Shown here one piece after another: positions 43,019 to 51,864 of a stretch of 64,000 nt of DNA. The notes under the pieces were generated by a model. It was not told the origin of the DNA, searched no databases, and saw only the letters and a list, made by a program, of their open reading frames with translations. Made by a program: the position numbers and the translations under genes. How positions within the stretch are numbered: position 1 is the stretch's first letter; the number at the start of each line of letters is the position of its first letter. Where the stretch lies: positions 620,001-684,000 of the forward strand of contig JAHJHT010000002.1 in NCBI GenBank assembly GCA_018823835.1, written 5' to 3'. This DNA is from Alphaproteobacteria bacterium (lineage in GTDB: Bacteria; Pseudomonadota; Alphaproteobacteria; Rhizobiales; Rhizobiaceae).

Positions 43019-44998
43019 TCAGAGCTTGGCGCGGGCCCTCGCGCTCCAGGCGCTGAACAGCCGGTCCGCGATGATGCCGATGAAGGCGATGGCCAGGCCC
43101 GCGACGATGCCGCGGCCCGAATCGGCCTTGGACAGGGCGATGAACACTTCCTGGCCGAGATCGCGCGTGCCGATCATGGCGCAGATGATGATCATGGCGA
43201 GCGCCATCAGGATGGTCTGGTTGATGCCGAGCATGATCTCCGGCAGGGCGAGCGGCAGCTGCACCTTCCAGAAGGTCTGGCGCCTGGTGCAGCCCGACAC
43301 CACGGCGGCCTCGATGAGGCCGGGCGGCACCTGGCGGATGCCGTGATTGGTGTAGCGGATCGCCGGCACCACGGCGAAGGCAACGGTGGCGATCATGGCG
43401 GTGACGTCGCCGACCCGGAACAGCATCACCACCGGGATGATGAAGCAGAAGGAGGGCAGCACCTGCAGCGTGTCGATGATCGGCGTGATGATCTTCTCGA
43501 AGCGGTCGCTGCGCGAGGCCATCAGGCCGAGCGGGATGCCGATCAGGCAGGCGACGAAGGCCGAGATGCCGCAGAGATAGACCGTCGCCATGGTCTTTTC
43601 CCAGAGGCCCGTGACAGCGCAGAAGGCGGTCAGCGCGGCGATCAGGATGGCAAGCCTGGCGCCGGCGAGCTGATAGCCGGCAAGTCCGAGCAGGAACACG
43701 GCGCCGAGCCAGGGAAAGCCCTCGCAGAAGGCGCGCACCGGGTTCAGCACGTAGAGGATCAGCGTGACGCGGAACACCTCGATGGCGTCGAAGAAGTTGA
43801 TCGTCACCCAGGTCACCGCCGCCTTCCAGGCCGGCGCGGTGGTGAAGGTGATCGCCTTGGGCACCTCGGCGAAGGCCGGGATGAACAGGCCGGCCAGCGT
43901 GGTCGCCGCCAGCACGGCGATTGCGAGAGCAAGGCGCGGATAGCGCTGCAGCAGCCCGGCGTCGCCCTCGACATGGACATGGCCGAGCGCCTGCCGCCGC
44001 GCCATGGCCTGGCTCAGCCGGTCGAGCGCGATGGCGAGTGCGACGATGGCAAGACCGGCTTCCATCGCCTCGCCGACCTTCAGGGCGCGCAGTGCCAGCA
44101 GCACGTCGTAGCCGAGGCCGCCGGCGCCGATCATCGAGGCGATGATGACCATGTTGAGCGCCAGCATGATGACCTGGTTGACGCCGACCATCAGCGTCGG
44201 GCGCGCGGAAGGCAGCAGCACGCGCCACAGCTTCTGGCGCGCCGTGCAGCCGGCCATCTCGCTGAACTCGCCGATCTCCACCGGCACGCGCGACAGGCCG
44301 AGCATGGTGGCGCGCACCATGGGCGGCGTGGCGAAGATGGCGGTGGCGATCATCGCCGAGACCGGGCTGTTGCCGAACAGGAGCAGCATGGGGATCAGGT
44401 AGGCAAAGGTCGGGATCGTCTGCATCAGGTCGAGGGCCGGCGCGACCAGCAGGCGCTCCGCCCACGGCCGGCGCCAGGCCCAGATGCCGAGGAACAGGCC
44501 TGTGAGAATGCAGAAAGGCACGGCGATGGCGATCAGCGCGAGCGTCAGCATGGCGCTCGTCCACTGGCCGAACAGCGCGATGTAGAGGAAGCAGCCGCCG
44601 ACCAGGTAGCCCAGCCTGCGGCCGCCCGCGGCATGGCCGGCAAGGAAGGCCGCGATGACGACACCGACCCAGGAGAGCCTGGGCAGCACGGTCGCCTCGA
44701 GCCCGTGGCCGATCTTGAAATTCTTGGCGAGCAGGTCGAGCGCGAAGTCGAGCGGCACGCCGAGGATGGTGGTGATCGAGCGGGTGAACCAGCTCAGATT
44801 GACCTTCATCCAGGTCATGATCGCGCTGACCCAGTCGGCGATGGGAACGACGTGGTCGGCGGGGTAATTGACCGCCCAGGCCAGATGGCCGCGGAAGACG
44901 GCCAGGGCAAGCACGGCCGCGAGAGCAACGGCCCAGACCGCCAGCCATTTCTGGACTGGCCGCACCCTGCCCGAAGGCGTGTCGGCCGCGATGGTCAC
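43019..44998 (-). CDS. tmoW: TMAO ABC transporter permease (two fused domains)
   Basis: Permease of 659 residues with two ProW-like domains, each carrying the loop between helices (FSEMAGCTARQKLWRVLLPSA and AAVVSGCTRRQTFWKVQLPLA) typical of glycine betaine/TMAO importers. About 14 hydrophobic segments are visible. The GTG at 44998 overlaps the tmoV stop (GTGA), which fixes the start. Family and cluster (tmm, tdm, tmoX) indicate uptake of trimethylamine N-oxide; substrates such as betaine cannot be excluded from sequence alone. Confidence 0.88.
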   Translation of the reverse strand: MTIAADTPSGRVRPVQKWLAVWAVALAAVLALAVFRGHLAWAVNYPADHVVPIADWVSAIMTWMKVNLSWFTRSITTILGVPLDFALDLLAKNFKIGHGLEATVLPRLSWVGVVIAAFLAGHAAGGRRLGYLVGGCFLYIALFGQWTSAMLTLALIAIAVPFCILTGLFLGIWAWRRPWAERLLVAPALDLMQTIPTFAYLIPMLLLFGNSPVSAMIATAIFATPPMVRATMLGLSRVPVEIGEFSEMAGCTARQKLWRVLLPSARPTLMVGVNQVIMLALNMVIIASMIGAGGLGYDVLLALRALKVGEAMEAGLAIVALAIALDRLSQAMARRQALGHVHVEGDAGLLQRYPRLALAIAVLAATTLAGLFIPAFAEVPKAITFTTAPAWKAAVTWVTINFFDAIEVFRVTLILYVLNPVRAFCEGFPWLGAVFLLGLAGYQLAGARLAILIAALTAFCAVTGLWEKTMATVYLCGISAFVACLIGIPLGLMASRSDRFEKIITPIIDTLQVLPSFCFIIPVVMLFRVGDVTAMIATVAFAVVPAIRYTNHGIRQVPPGLIEAAVVSGCTRRQTFWKVQLPLALPEIMLGINQTILMALAMIIICAMIGTRDLGQEVFIALSKADSGRGIVAGLAIAFIGIIADRLFSAWSARARAKL

Positions 44999-46071
44999 GC
45001 CTGCGCTCCGGACCGGTCGATGCCGGCGAGAAGGTCGATCACGGCGTCGGGCGTCACCTCGCCGATAGGCTTGCCGGTCCCGTTGACGACGGCGAAGGGC
45101 TTGCCGGCCGAAATCAGCCTGGCGGAGAAGGTCGCGATGCGGTCTTCCGGCGCCACCGTTCCGGGGTGGCCTTCGGTCTGGCACGGGCGCATCAGGCTGC
45201 GCGCCGAAATGACCTTTGCGCGCTGCACGTCGCGGGTGAATTCTGCGACGTAGTCGGTTGCCGGATTGACCACGAGTTCCTCGGGCGTGCCGATCTGGAT
45301 GACCTCGCCGTCCTTCATGATGGCGATGCGGTCTGCAAGGCGGATCGCCTCGTCGAAATCATGGGTGATGAAGACGATCGTCTTGTGCAGCACATCCTGC
45401 AGCCGCATCAGTTCGTCCTGCATCTCGCGGCGGATCAGCGGGTCGAGCGCCGAGAAGGGCTCGTCGAGGAACCAGATTTCGGGCTTGGTCGCCAGGCTGC
45501 GGGCAATGCCCACCCGCTGCTGCTGGCCGCCCGACAGTTCACGCGGGTAGAAATGCTCGCGACCGCCAAGGCCGACCAGGTCGATCACTTCGCGGGCGCG
45601 GGCCTCGCGGGTGGCCCGGTCCATGCCCTGGACACTCAGCGGGAAGGCGATGTTTTCCAGCACGTTGAGGTGCGGCAGAAGCGCGAAATTCTGGAACACC
45701 ATGCCCATGCGATGGCGGCGCAGTTCGATCAGTTCGGCGTCCGAGATCGTCAGCAGGTTCTTGCCCTCGAACTCGACCTTGCCGAAGGTCGGCTCGACCA
45801 GCCGCGACATGCAGCGCACCAGCGTCGACTTGCCGGAGCCCGAGAGCCCCATGATGATGAAGATCTCGCCCTCGCGGATCTCCAGGTCGACCGCGCGGGC
45901 GGCGCCGACGAGGCCTGCCTGCTGCAGGTCTGCGGCACTTGCCTTGCCGTCGCGGCTCTTGATGAAATTTTCGGCGTCCGAACCGAACAGCTTCCACACA
46001 TTGCGGCAGGCGAGTTTTATGGGCCGGGCGTCCGGCACGGCCACGTGCCCCACCTCAACAGCACTGTTCAT
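44995..46071 (-). CDS. tmoV: TMAO ABC transporter ATP-binding protein
   Basis: ATPase of 358 residues, ProV-like. Walker A is IIMGLSGSGKSTLVRCM, the signature is ELSGGQQQRVGIARSLA, Walker B is IWFLDEPFSALD, and the switch His is in FITHDFDEAIR. The C-terminal 80 residues form a short regulatory region with a possible partial CBS-like fold. It is separated from tmoX by 82 bases that include a strong hairpin and overlaps tmoW by four bases. Confidence 0.9.
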   Translation of the reverse strand: MNSAVEVGHVAVPDARPIKLACRNVWKLFGSDAENFIKSRDGKASAADLQQAGLVGAARAVDLEIREGEIFIIMGLSGSGKSTLVRCMSRLVEPTFGKVEFEGKNLLTISDAELIELRRHRMGMVFQNFALLPHLNVLENIAFPLSVQGMDRATREARAREVIDLVGLGGREHFYPRELSGGQQQRVGIARSLATKPEIWFLDEPFSALDPLIRREMQDELMRLQDVLHKTIVFITHDFDEAIRLADRIAIMKDGEVIQIGTPEELVVNPATDYVAEFTRDVQRAKVISARSLMRPCQTEGHPGTVAPEDRIATFSARLISAGKPFAVVNGTGKPIGEVTPDAVIDLLAGIDRSGAQA

Positions 46072-46102
46072 CGGTCGTCCTTTGGAGTGGCGTCCACAAG
46101 AT

Positions 46103-46133
46103 ACGGCCCCGATCGTTACCCGAACGGGGCCGT
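46103..46133 (-). terminator. Attenuator hairpin between tmoX and tmoV
   Basis: ACGGCCCCG at 46103-46111 pairs with CGGGGCCGT at 46125-46133 (nine-base GC-rich stem). It lies just after the tmoX stop. Such structures often stop part of the transcription or protect the 3' end of the binding-protein mRNA, so more TmoX than TmoVW is made. There is no long T-tract. Confidence 0.6.
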
Positions 46134-46153
46134 TTGTCCATTTCGCGCTGGCC

Positions 46154-47128
46154 CTACTCGGCCCAGGCCTTCCACTTGGCCTCGTTGGCAGCGATCCAGG
46201 CCGCAGCCACGTCCTCGGCGGACTTGCCGTCGAGATCGACCTCGCCGCTCATCGCGTTGAGTTCGTCGGAGGTCAGCGAGTAGTTCTTCGCCACGTTGTA
46301 GGCGACCGGCCATTTGTCCTTCATGCCGGCCCAGGAGTACTTGTAGATCTCGCCGAACGGCTTGCCGCAGTCATAGGCCTTGTCGGGATTGATGCCGACG
46401 CTCGGATCGGCATAGCACTCGGCCGAGTATTCGGGGAATTCGACCCACTCGCCCTTGTACTTGGCGGGCGCCCAATGCGGCGAATAGATCCACAGCATGA
46501 TCGGCGCCTTGCGCTGATAGGCCGATTCCAGTTCGGCGAACATGGCGCCGTCGGTGCCGGCATGGATGACGGTGAAGGGCAGGTCGAGGGCCTCGACGCG
46601 CTCGTCGTCAAAGCCTTCCCAGGTCACCGGTCCGCCGAGGTAGCGGCCCTTGGGGGCCGTCTCGGCCGTCGAGAAGGCTTCGGCGCAGGCCGGGTCCTTC
46701 AAGGCTTCCCAGTTGGGCAGGCCCGGGCACTTCTCCTTCATGTATTCCGGATACCACCACTCCTCCTTGGCCTTGGGGCCGAGGGGGCCAAGCCGTTCGG
46801 TCTGGCCCGTCGCGTCGGAGGCCTTCATGGCCTCGCCTGCCGTGGTGTCCCAGAACTCCATGGCGAGCGTCAGGTCGCCATTGGTCAGGCCGGTGGTCAG
46901 GCTCGAGAGATAATCGGCGGTCGGGTATTCGACGGTGTAGCCGAGCTTTTCGAAGATGCCGCCAATGATCTTGGCGTTCAGGTTGACGCTGGTCCAGTCG
47001 AACAGCGCGATCTTGATCGGGTCGTTGGATTCAGGTGCCGCCGCGTAGGCAGAAGGCATAAAGAGGCTTGCTGCCGCGAGCGCTGCAGCTCCGGCCCCAA
47101 AACGCGCAAACTTACTGGTCATCGACAT
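46154..47128 (-). CDS. tmoX: TMAO-binding periplasmic protein
   Basis: Substrate-binding protein of 324 residues. The signal peptide (GAGAAALAAASLFMPSAYA) is followed by the OpuAC/glycine betaine-binding fold: ALFDWTSVNLNAKIIGGIFEKLGY, AMEFWDTTAGEAM and WIYSPHWAP, with several Trp residues (DW, EFW, HW) suitable for an aromatic cage around a methylated amine. The ATG at 47128 follows GGGAG by seven bases. Together with tmoV/tmoW it forms the TMAO importer. Specificity for TMAO is inferred from cluster context. Confidence 0.88.
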   Translation of the reverse strand: MSMTSKFARFGAGAAALAAASLFMPSAYAAAPESNDPIKIALFDWTSVNLNAKIIGGIFEKLGYTVEYPTADYLSSLTTGLTNGDLTLAMEFWDTTAGEAMKASDATGQTERLGPLGPKAKEEWWYPEYMKEKCPGLPNWEALKDPACAEAFSTAETAPKGRYLGGPVTWEGFDDERVEALDLPFTVIHAGTDGAMFAELESAYQRKAPIMLWIYSPHWAPAKYKGEWVEFPEYSAECYADPSVGINPDKAYDCGKPFGEIYKYSWAGMKDKWPVAYNVAKNYSLTSDELNAMSGEVDLDGKSAEDVAAAWIAANEAKWKAWAE

Positions 47129-47217
47129 GCGTAACTCCCATTGTACGATCTTGTGTCGTCGGTAGTCCCCTATCGGGCCTCTTGGCGGGCCATCGTCCGC
47201 GGCGGAGCCACGACGCT

Positions 47218-47234
47218 TTTTCATGCTATGAAAA
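47218..47234. promoter_or_regulatory. Palindrome upstream of tmoX
   Basis: TTTTCAT-GCT-ATGAAAA is a perfect 7-3-7 palindrome in an AT-rich stretch about 90 bases before the tmoX start. It is probably part of the tmoX promoter or a regulator site. It is not related to the GGACAA palindrome at tmm. Confidence 0.45.
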
Positions 47235-47396
47235 TTTATATACCAACATTGACCACGCGCAATGGTGATTGCGGTCCCGAGCCCGCTTTTGCGGGTTTCG
47301 ATCGCCTTTCGAACCGAAGTTTGGGCAAAACTGCACAAAGCCACAGCGGACTGACCGCTGGGCGGGCAGGCCGTGCCCAGTGCTTGGGCGGTCGCC

Positions 47397-49766
47397 TCAG
47401 GAGCGCGGCCTGGTCTTCTTGGGGTCGTAGTGCGGAAAGCCCACGATCCGCGCAGGCAAGCGCTTCTGGTGACCGTCGAGCTTGCCGATTTCCACCTCGG
47501 TATCGAGCGCGGAATGCACGACATCGACGCGGGCGAGCGCGATGTTCTTGCCGAGCAGCGGCGAGCGCATCGAGGAGGTGACGACGCCGATCTGCGCTCG
47601 GCCGACATGGATGCAGTCGCCATGGCCGACATCGACATTGGAGTCGATCTCCAGCCCGACGAACTTGTGCGACGGGTTCTCCTTGCGCCGGATCAGCGCG
47701 TCGCGGCCGATGAAGTCGTCGGTCTTCGATTTCAGCGGCACCGTGAAGGCGATTCCGGCCTCGAAGGGATCGGTCTGGTCGGAGAATTCCGTGCCGGCGA
47801 AGATGAGGCCGGCCTCGATGCGCACCATGTCGAGTGCGGCCATGCCCATCGGCTTCAGCCCGTGCTTCTGGCCGGCTTCCCAGACGGCGTCGAAGACGGT
47901 TGCCGCGTCGCGCGGATGGCAGAAGATCTCGTAGCCGAGCTCGCCGGTATAGCCGGTGCGCGAGACGACGATCGGCACGCCCTGCGCATCGCCGATGCGG
48001 CCGACGGCAAAGCGGAACCATTCCAGCTCGCCGATCGACGGCTGCACCGGCGACGTCCAGATGATCTCTTTCAGGATTTCGCGGCTGTTCGGGCCCTGCA
48101 CGGCGATGTTGTGCATCTGGTCGGTCGAGGAGCGCACCATGGCTGTCAGGCCGAGCTTTTTCGCCTGCTCGCGCAGCCAGGTGCCGCCGAAGTCGTCGCC
48201 GCCGATCCAGCGGAAATTGTCGCGGCCGAGCCTCAGCAGCGTGCCGTCGTCGATCATGCCCCCATGCTCGTAGCACATGGCCGAATAGACGACCTGGCCG
48301 ACGCCGAGCTTCTTGACGTCGCGCGTCAGCACATATTGCAGCAGCGCCTCGGCGTCCGGGCCGGTGACCTCGAACTTCCTGAGCGGTGACAGGTCCATCA
48401 CCACTGCCTTCTCGCGGCAGGCCCAGTATTCCTCGATCGGCCCTGCCTTGGAAAAGGCATTGGCGAGCCAGTAGCCCTTGTACTCGATGAAGTTGCGCGT
48501 GTGGTTTGCGAAGCTCGCGTGGAAGGCGGTCTCGCGGGTCAATACGGGTTCGGCGTCTGGGGTCATGCGCTTCGCTACGGCTCGAGAGAATTTTTCTTCG
48601 CCCGAATAGGTGCGAACGTGAATGTCGGTCAGGTCCCAGCCATTGGCCGGCGTGGTGTCGTCCGGGCAGGATGAGGAGACGCAGATGATGTCGGTCAGCG
48701 CCCTGAGAAGCACGTAGTCGCCGGGACGCGACCACGGTTCGTCCGAGACGACCAGTCCCTGCGCGTCGATGGCGGTATTGAAGAAGAAGTTGATCGCCAT
48801 CCAGCCGGCGCGCGGCGTCACGCCCCTGTCGGCCAGCGTCCGGTTGAAATTGTCCGAGCAGTTGGCATGGCCGGGATAGCCGATGTCATCATAATACTTC
48901 GCCGCGCAGGCCAGCGCGAAGGCGTCGTGGCGCCCGCAGGTGTCCTGCACCACTTCGACCAGCGGCTCCATGTCCTGGTCGTAGTATTTCGAATGCAGGC
49001 CGGGCATCGGGTAGCTCGAGCCCATCAGCGAGCGCGTCGTCGTCACGTCGAGCGGATGATCCTTGCCCTTGTCGAGCTTGCGGGCCGAGAAACACTGGAA
49101 GTCGGTGCACTGGCGCCCGTCGATGTCGATGATCTGGATGTAGTCGCCGGCCTTGACGAAATAGGACTGGGCCGTCGCCGACTTGATGCGCTGGTCGAGC
49201 AGCGGGTCGGCGAGCGGATCGGGAAGCTCGAAGCGATGTACCAGCTTCGGTTTTGCGCGCTTCAGCGTCACCGCCAGCGGCGTTGCCGTGTCGTGCGCGT
49301 CGACCGCCATCGGGCCGCCGGGCGCGGCAACGATCAGCATGCCGTCGCGCGCTGCGACGAAGCTTTCCTCGGTCCCGGCAGGCGTGTCGGCGTCGAAGAT
49401 GCGCAGCGCGGTGGCCTTCGACAGGTCGATGCTGCGCCGCTCGAGCTTGCGGCGGAAGGCGCGCAGGCTCTGGTCGCCGGCCGCGAGCATGGCCTTCAGG
49501 CCGGCGGCATCGCTGTCCTCGCTGACGCCGAGCACCGCCGGATCGCCGCTCCCGTCGCGTCCGAGCGCCACGAGTTCGGCAGCCTGCCCGCCCTCGCTGT
49601 TGGCAATCGTGATCGTGTCGCCGGCTTCTAGCTCGAGCAGAATGGCGCCGGCGCCCGGAACGACATGGCGCTCCACGCCCGCTGCCAGCGTGCCGCCGCC
49701 CGGACGGATGATGCGGCTCGGCCTGGGCGGGCCGGCAAGGACGTCGGGATATGGCAGATGCAGCAT
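47397..49766 (-). CDS. tdm: Trimethylamine-N-oxide demethylase (aldolase)
   Basis: Enzyme of 789 residues that cleaves TMAO to dimethylamine and formaldehyde. The N-terminal half (to about residue 400) is DUF1989-like, with Cys and acidic metal-ligand candidates in IIDIDGRQCTDFQCF (215-226), DTCGRHDAF (Cys277), GHANCSDNFN (Cys303) and SSSCPDDTTP (Cys367). The C-terminal half is a GcvT/glycine cleavage T domain (SRTGYTGELGYEIFCHP; IEAGLIFAGTEFSDQTDPFEAG) that can bind tetrahydrofolate. This two-domain build and the size are those of known Tdm. It lies upstream of tmoX on the same strand. Confidence 0.9.
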   Translation of the reverse strand: MLHLPYPDVLAGPPRPSRIIRPGGGTLAAGVERHVVPGAGAILLELEAGDTITIANSEGGQAAELVALGRDGSGDPAVLGVSEDSDAAGLKAMLAAGDQSLRAFRRKLERRSIDLSKATALRIFDADTPAGTEESFVAARDGMLIVAAPGGPMAVDAHDTATPLAVTLKRAKPKLVHRFELPDPLADPLLDQRIKSATAQSYFVKAGDYIQIIDIDGRQCTDFQCFSARKLDKGKDHPLDVTTTRSLMGSSYPMPGLHSKYYDQDMEPLVEVVQDTCGRHDAFALACAAKYYDDIGYPGHANCSDNFNRTLADRGVTPRAGWMAINFFFNTAIDAQGLVVSDEPWSRPGDYVLLRALTDIICVSSSCPDDTTPANGWDLTDIHVRTYSGEEKFSRAVAKRMTPDAEPVLTRETAFHASFANHTRNFIEYKGYWLANAFSKAGPIEEYWACREKAVVMDLSPLRKFEVTGPDAEALLQYVLTRDVKKLGVGQVVYSAMCYEHGGMIDDGTLLRLGRDNFRWIGGDDFGGTWLREQAKKLGLTAMVRSSTDQMHNIAVQGPNSREILKEIIWTSPVQPSIGELEWFRFAVGRIGDAQGVPIVVSRTGYTGELGYEIFCHPRDAATVFDAVWEAGQKHGLKPMGMAALDMVRIEAGLIFAGTEFSDQTDPFEAGIAFTVPLKSKTDDFIGRDALIRRKENPSHKFVGLEIDSNVDVGHGDCIHVGRAQIGVVTSSMRSPLLGKNIALARVDVVHSALDTEVEIGKLDGHQKRLPARIVGFPHYDPKKTRPRS

Positions 49767-49947
49767 TGCTCGGTCCCTGGCCGGTCGGCGGCGACTTGCT
49801 TGCGCGGAAGATTATTTGCATCAGAAGAATATCGGAGCGCTGGCGGGGGAGCAAGGCGAAGATGCGAGCGGGCGATTGCGCGGGGCGTCAAACAGCTTGC
49901 CTCCTGTGCCCGGGCCGTTATGAAGCGGCATGGGAGGATGCCCGGGC

Positions 49948-50778
49948 ATGATCTACCACCGCATTGCAGACTTCGACGACGCTTATGCCAACGGCAGCAA
50001 CGTGCCGCGTGGCGACCGCTGGCCCGAGGCCTGGGTTGCGCCGTCGGCTGCCTACCGCGAGGAACGCGCCGGCGCGGGCCGGGCAAAGCTCGGGCTCGCC
50101 TATGGCGAGCGCGCGCGCAACCGGCTCGACCTGTTCCTGCCGGCATGCGAACCGAAGGGCCTCGTCGTCTTCATCCATGGCGGCTACTGGCTGCGCTTCG
50201 ACAATTCCTACTGGTCGCACCTGGCGCGCGGCGCCGTCGAGAGCGGCTATGCCGTCGCCATGCCCTCTTACACGCTGTGCCCTGAAATCCGCATCGCCGG
50301 CATCGTCGCCGAGGTGGGTGCGGCCATCGAGCATGCGGCCGAGATGATCGGCGGGCCGATCCACCTGACCGGCCATTCCGCCGGTGGCCACCTGGCATCG
50401 CGGATGATCTGCGCCAATTCGCCGCTAAGCCAGCCCGTGCGGCGCCGGATCGGCAACACGGTATCCATATCCGGCGTGCACGACCTGCGCCCGCTGATGC
50501 GCACGGCAATGAACGCCGAACTGCACATCGACCGGGCGGAAGCGCTCGCCGAAAGCCCGGCACTGCTCGAGCCGATGGACAATGCGCGCATCACCTGCTG
50601 GGTCGGCGGCGCGGAACGCTCGGAGTTCATCCGCCAGAATGCCCTGCTTGCAAACGCCTGGACGGGGCTCGGCGCGGCAACCGCGACGGTGGTGGAGCCG
50701 GACCGCCACCACTTCACCATCATTGACGGGCTGGCCGATCCGGACCATGCCTTGACGCGGACCCTGCTGGCGCAATGA
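49948..50778 (+). CDS. Alpha/beta hydrolase, kynurenine formamidase-like
   Basis: Protein of 276 residues. The oxyanion motif HGGYW (in VVFIHGGYWLRFDNS), the nucleophile Ser in LTGHSAGGHLA and the final His in DRHHFTII match the arylformamidase/esterase group. It is divergent from tdm. Hydrolysis of an N-formyl compound would suit a one-carbon locus, but kynurenine catabolism genes are absent here and the substrate is unknown. The ATG at 49948 is taken; the GTG/ATG further up lacks conservation. Confidence 0.82.
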   Translation: MIYHRIADFDDAYANGSNVPRGDRWPEAWVAPSAAYREERAGAGRAKLGLAYGERARNRLDLFLPACEPKGLVVFIHGGYWLRFDNSYWSHLARGAVESGYAVAMPSYTLCPEIRIAGIVAEVGAAIEHAAEMIGGPIHLTGHSAGGHLASRMICANSPLSQPVRRRIGNTVSISGVHDLRPLMRTAMNAELHIDRAEALAESPALLEPMDNARITCWVGGAERSEFIRQNALLANAWTGLGAATATVVEPDRHHFTIIDGLADPDHALTRTLLAQ

Positions 50779-50837
50779 TGCCGCTGGCTTTATGAAGCGA
50801 GCATCCGGAAGATCGAAGAGTTGACGGGAATACAGCG

Positions 50838-51074
50838 ATGAGAGCGGTTTTTGTGCAGTTGCAGTGCCAGCCAGGGAAGACCTACGACGTTGCGCACGCG
50901 CTGTTCGAACGCGAGATCGTCTCGGAACTCTATTCGACCAGCGGCGAATACGACCTCCTGATGAAGATCTATGTCGACAACGAGGACGACATCGGCAAGT
51001 TCATCAACGAGCACGTCGCCAACGTGCCCGGCATCGTCCGCTCGCTGACGACGCTGACCTTCAAGGCCTTCTAG
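50838..51074 (+). CDS. Stand-alone Lrp/AsnC ligand-binding (RAM) domain protein
   Basis: Protein of 78 residues made of a single AsnC-type effector domain (VFVQLQCQPGKTYDVAHALFE, then TSGEYDLLMKIYVDNEDDIGKFI) without a DNA-binding domain. Such orphan RAM domains form oligomers and bind amino acids or small ligands. It lies 59 bases after the hydrolase gene and could be co-transcribed. Target unknown. Confidence 0.85.
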   Translation: MRAVFVQLQCQPGKTYDVAHALFEREIVSELYSTSGEYDLLMKIYVDNEDDIGKFINEHVANVPGIVRSLTTLTFKAF

Positions 51075-51249
51075 ACCCAACAGCAAGAACTTCTGCATTT
51101 CTGACCCGGAGGGCAACGAATGCCCTGCCGGCCTGAACGCTCGTCCGCACGCAACCAATAAGTTGTATAATTGTGTTGTTGCAATCCATGATTGACTTCC
51201 CTAACGGAAGGTAAGATGATGCCCCTGTCCGGTTTCGAGGGGGAAATCA

Positions 51250-51849
51250 ATGTGGCGCAAGGGCGTTTCAGGAAGTGCATGTCTTCGTTTCGTGCCGCCG
51301 GCCCTGATGTTGCTGGCGGCAGGCCTGTCGGCCGGCTGCGCCTATGTCACGGCGGTACCGCGCAAACCCGGGGAGCGTATCAACGGCATTCCCATCTATG
51401 ACGTGAAGCCGCTGCTTATCGTCACCGGCGACAACGTGAAGGTCGAAATGGTGCCCAACTACAACCGGCCATACGCGTTGCGGTTCGGCGCCTTCCTCGC
51501 CAAGAACGACTTCGATGCAACGTTCCAGAACGGTTTCTTGACCCACGTGAAATCGGACATGGACTCGACGAAATTCATCGAGGTGCTGACCGCGCTGATC
51601 GGCAAGCTGCCTGAGGTGAAGGGCTTTTCGGAAACGAAACCCGGCCCTTCCGCCGGCGGCATCAAGGACCGCTTCCAGGTCTACGACATCGTCTTCGACG
51701 ACGACGGCAACCTGGTCGGCCTGCGGCCGCTGCTCGTCGAGCCTAACCTGCTCCGGGTGAAGACGGCAGAACGCACCGTCATCGCGGCGCCCCGCAAAGC
51801 CGCCCAGCCGAACGAAGGCGACGACGGCATAACGCCGGGGCCGGTCTAA
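51250..51849 (+). CDS. Lipoprotein of unknown function
   Basis: Protein of 199 residues with a hydrophobic leader and lipobox-like SAGC, so Cys30 is probably lipidated. The mature part has YNRPYALRFGAFLAKNDFDATFQNGFL and DRFQVYDIVFDDDGNLVGLRP; I do not recognise a family. It is followed after 15 bases by the trypsin-fold gene, which suggests the two products work together. Clean coding composition throughout. Confidence 0.7.
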   Translation: MWRKGVSGSACLRFVPPALMLLAAGLSAGCAYVTAVPRKPGERINGIPIYDVKPLLIVTGDNVKVEMVPNYNRPYALRFGAFLAKNDFDATFQNGFLTHVKSDMDSTKFIEVLTALIGKLPEVKGFSETKPGPSAGGIKDRFQVYDIVFDDDGNLVGLRPLLVEPNLLRVKTAERTVIAAPRKAAQPNEGDDGITPGPV

Positions 51850-51864
51850 GGGTAGGCTGAAGCC

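Noticed and set aside
42992..45253. Very long plus-strand frame (753 codons) opposite tmoW/tmoV
   Set aside because: It is antisense to two genes with clear motifs, is rich in Arg/Gly/His without domains, and arises from GC-rich codon bias.
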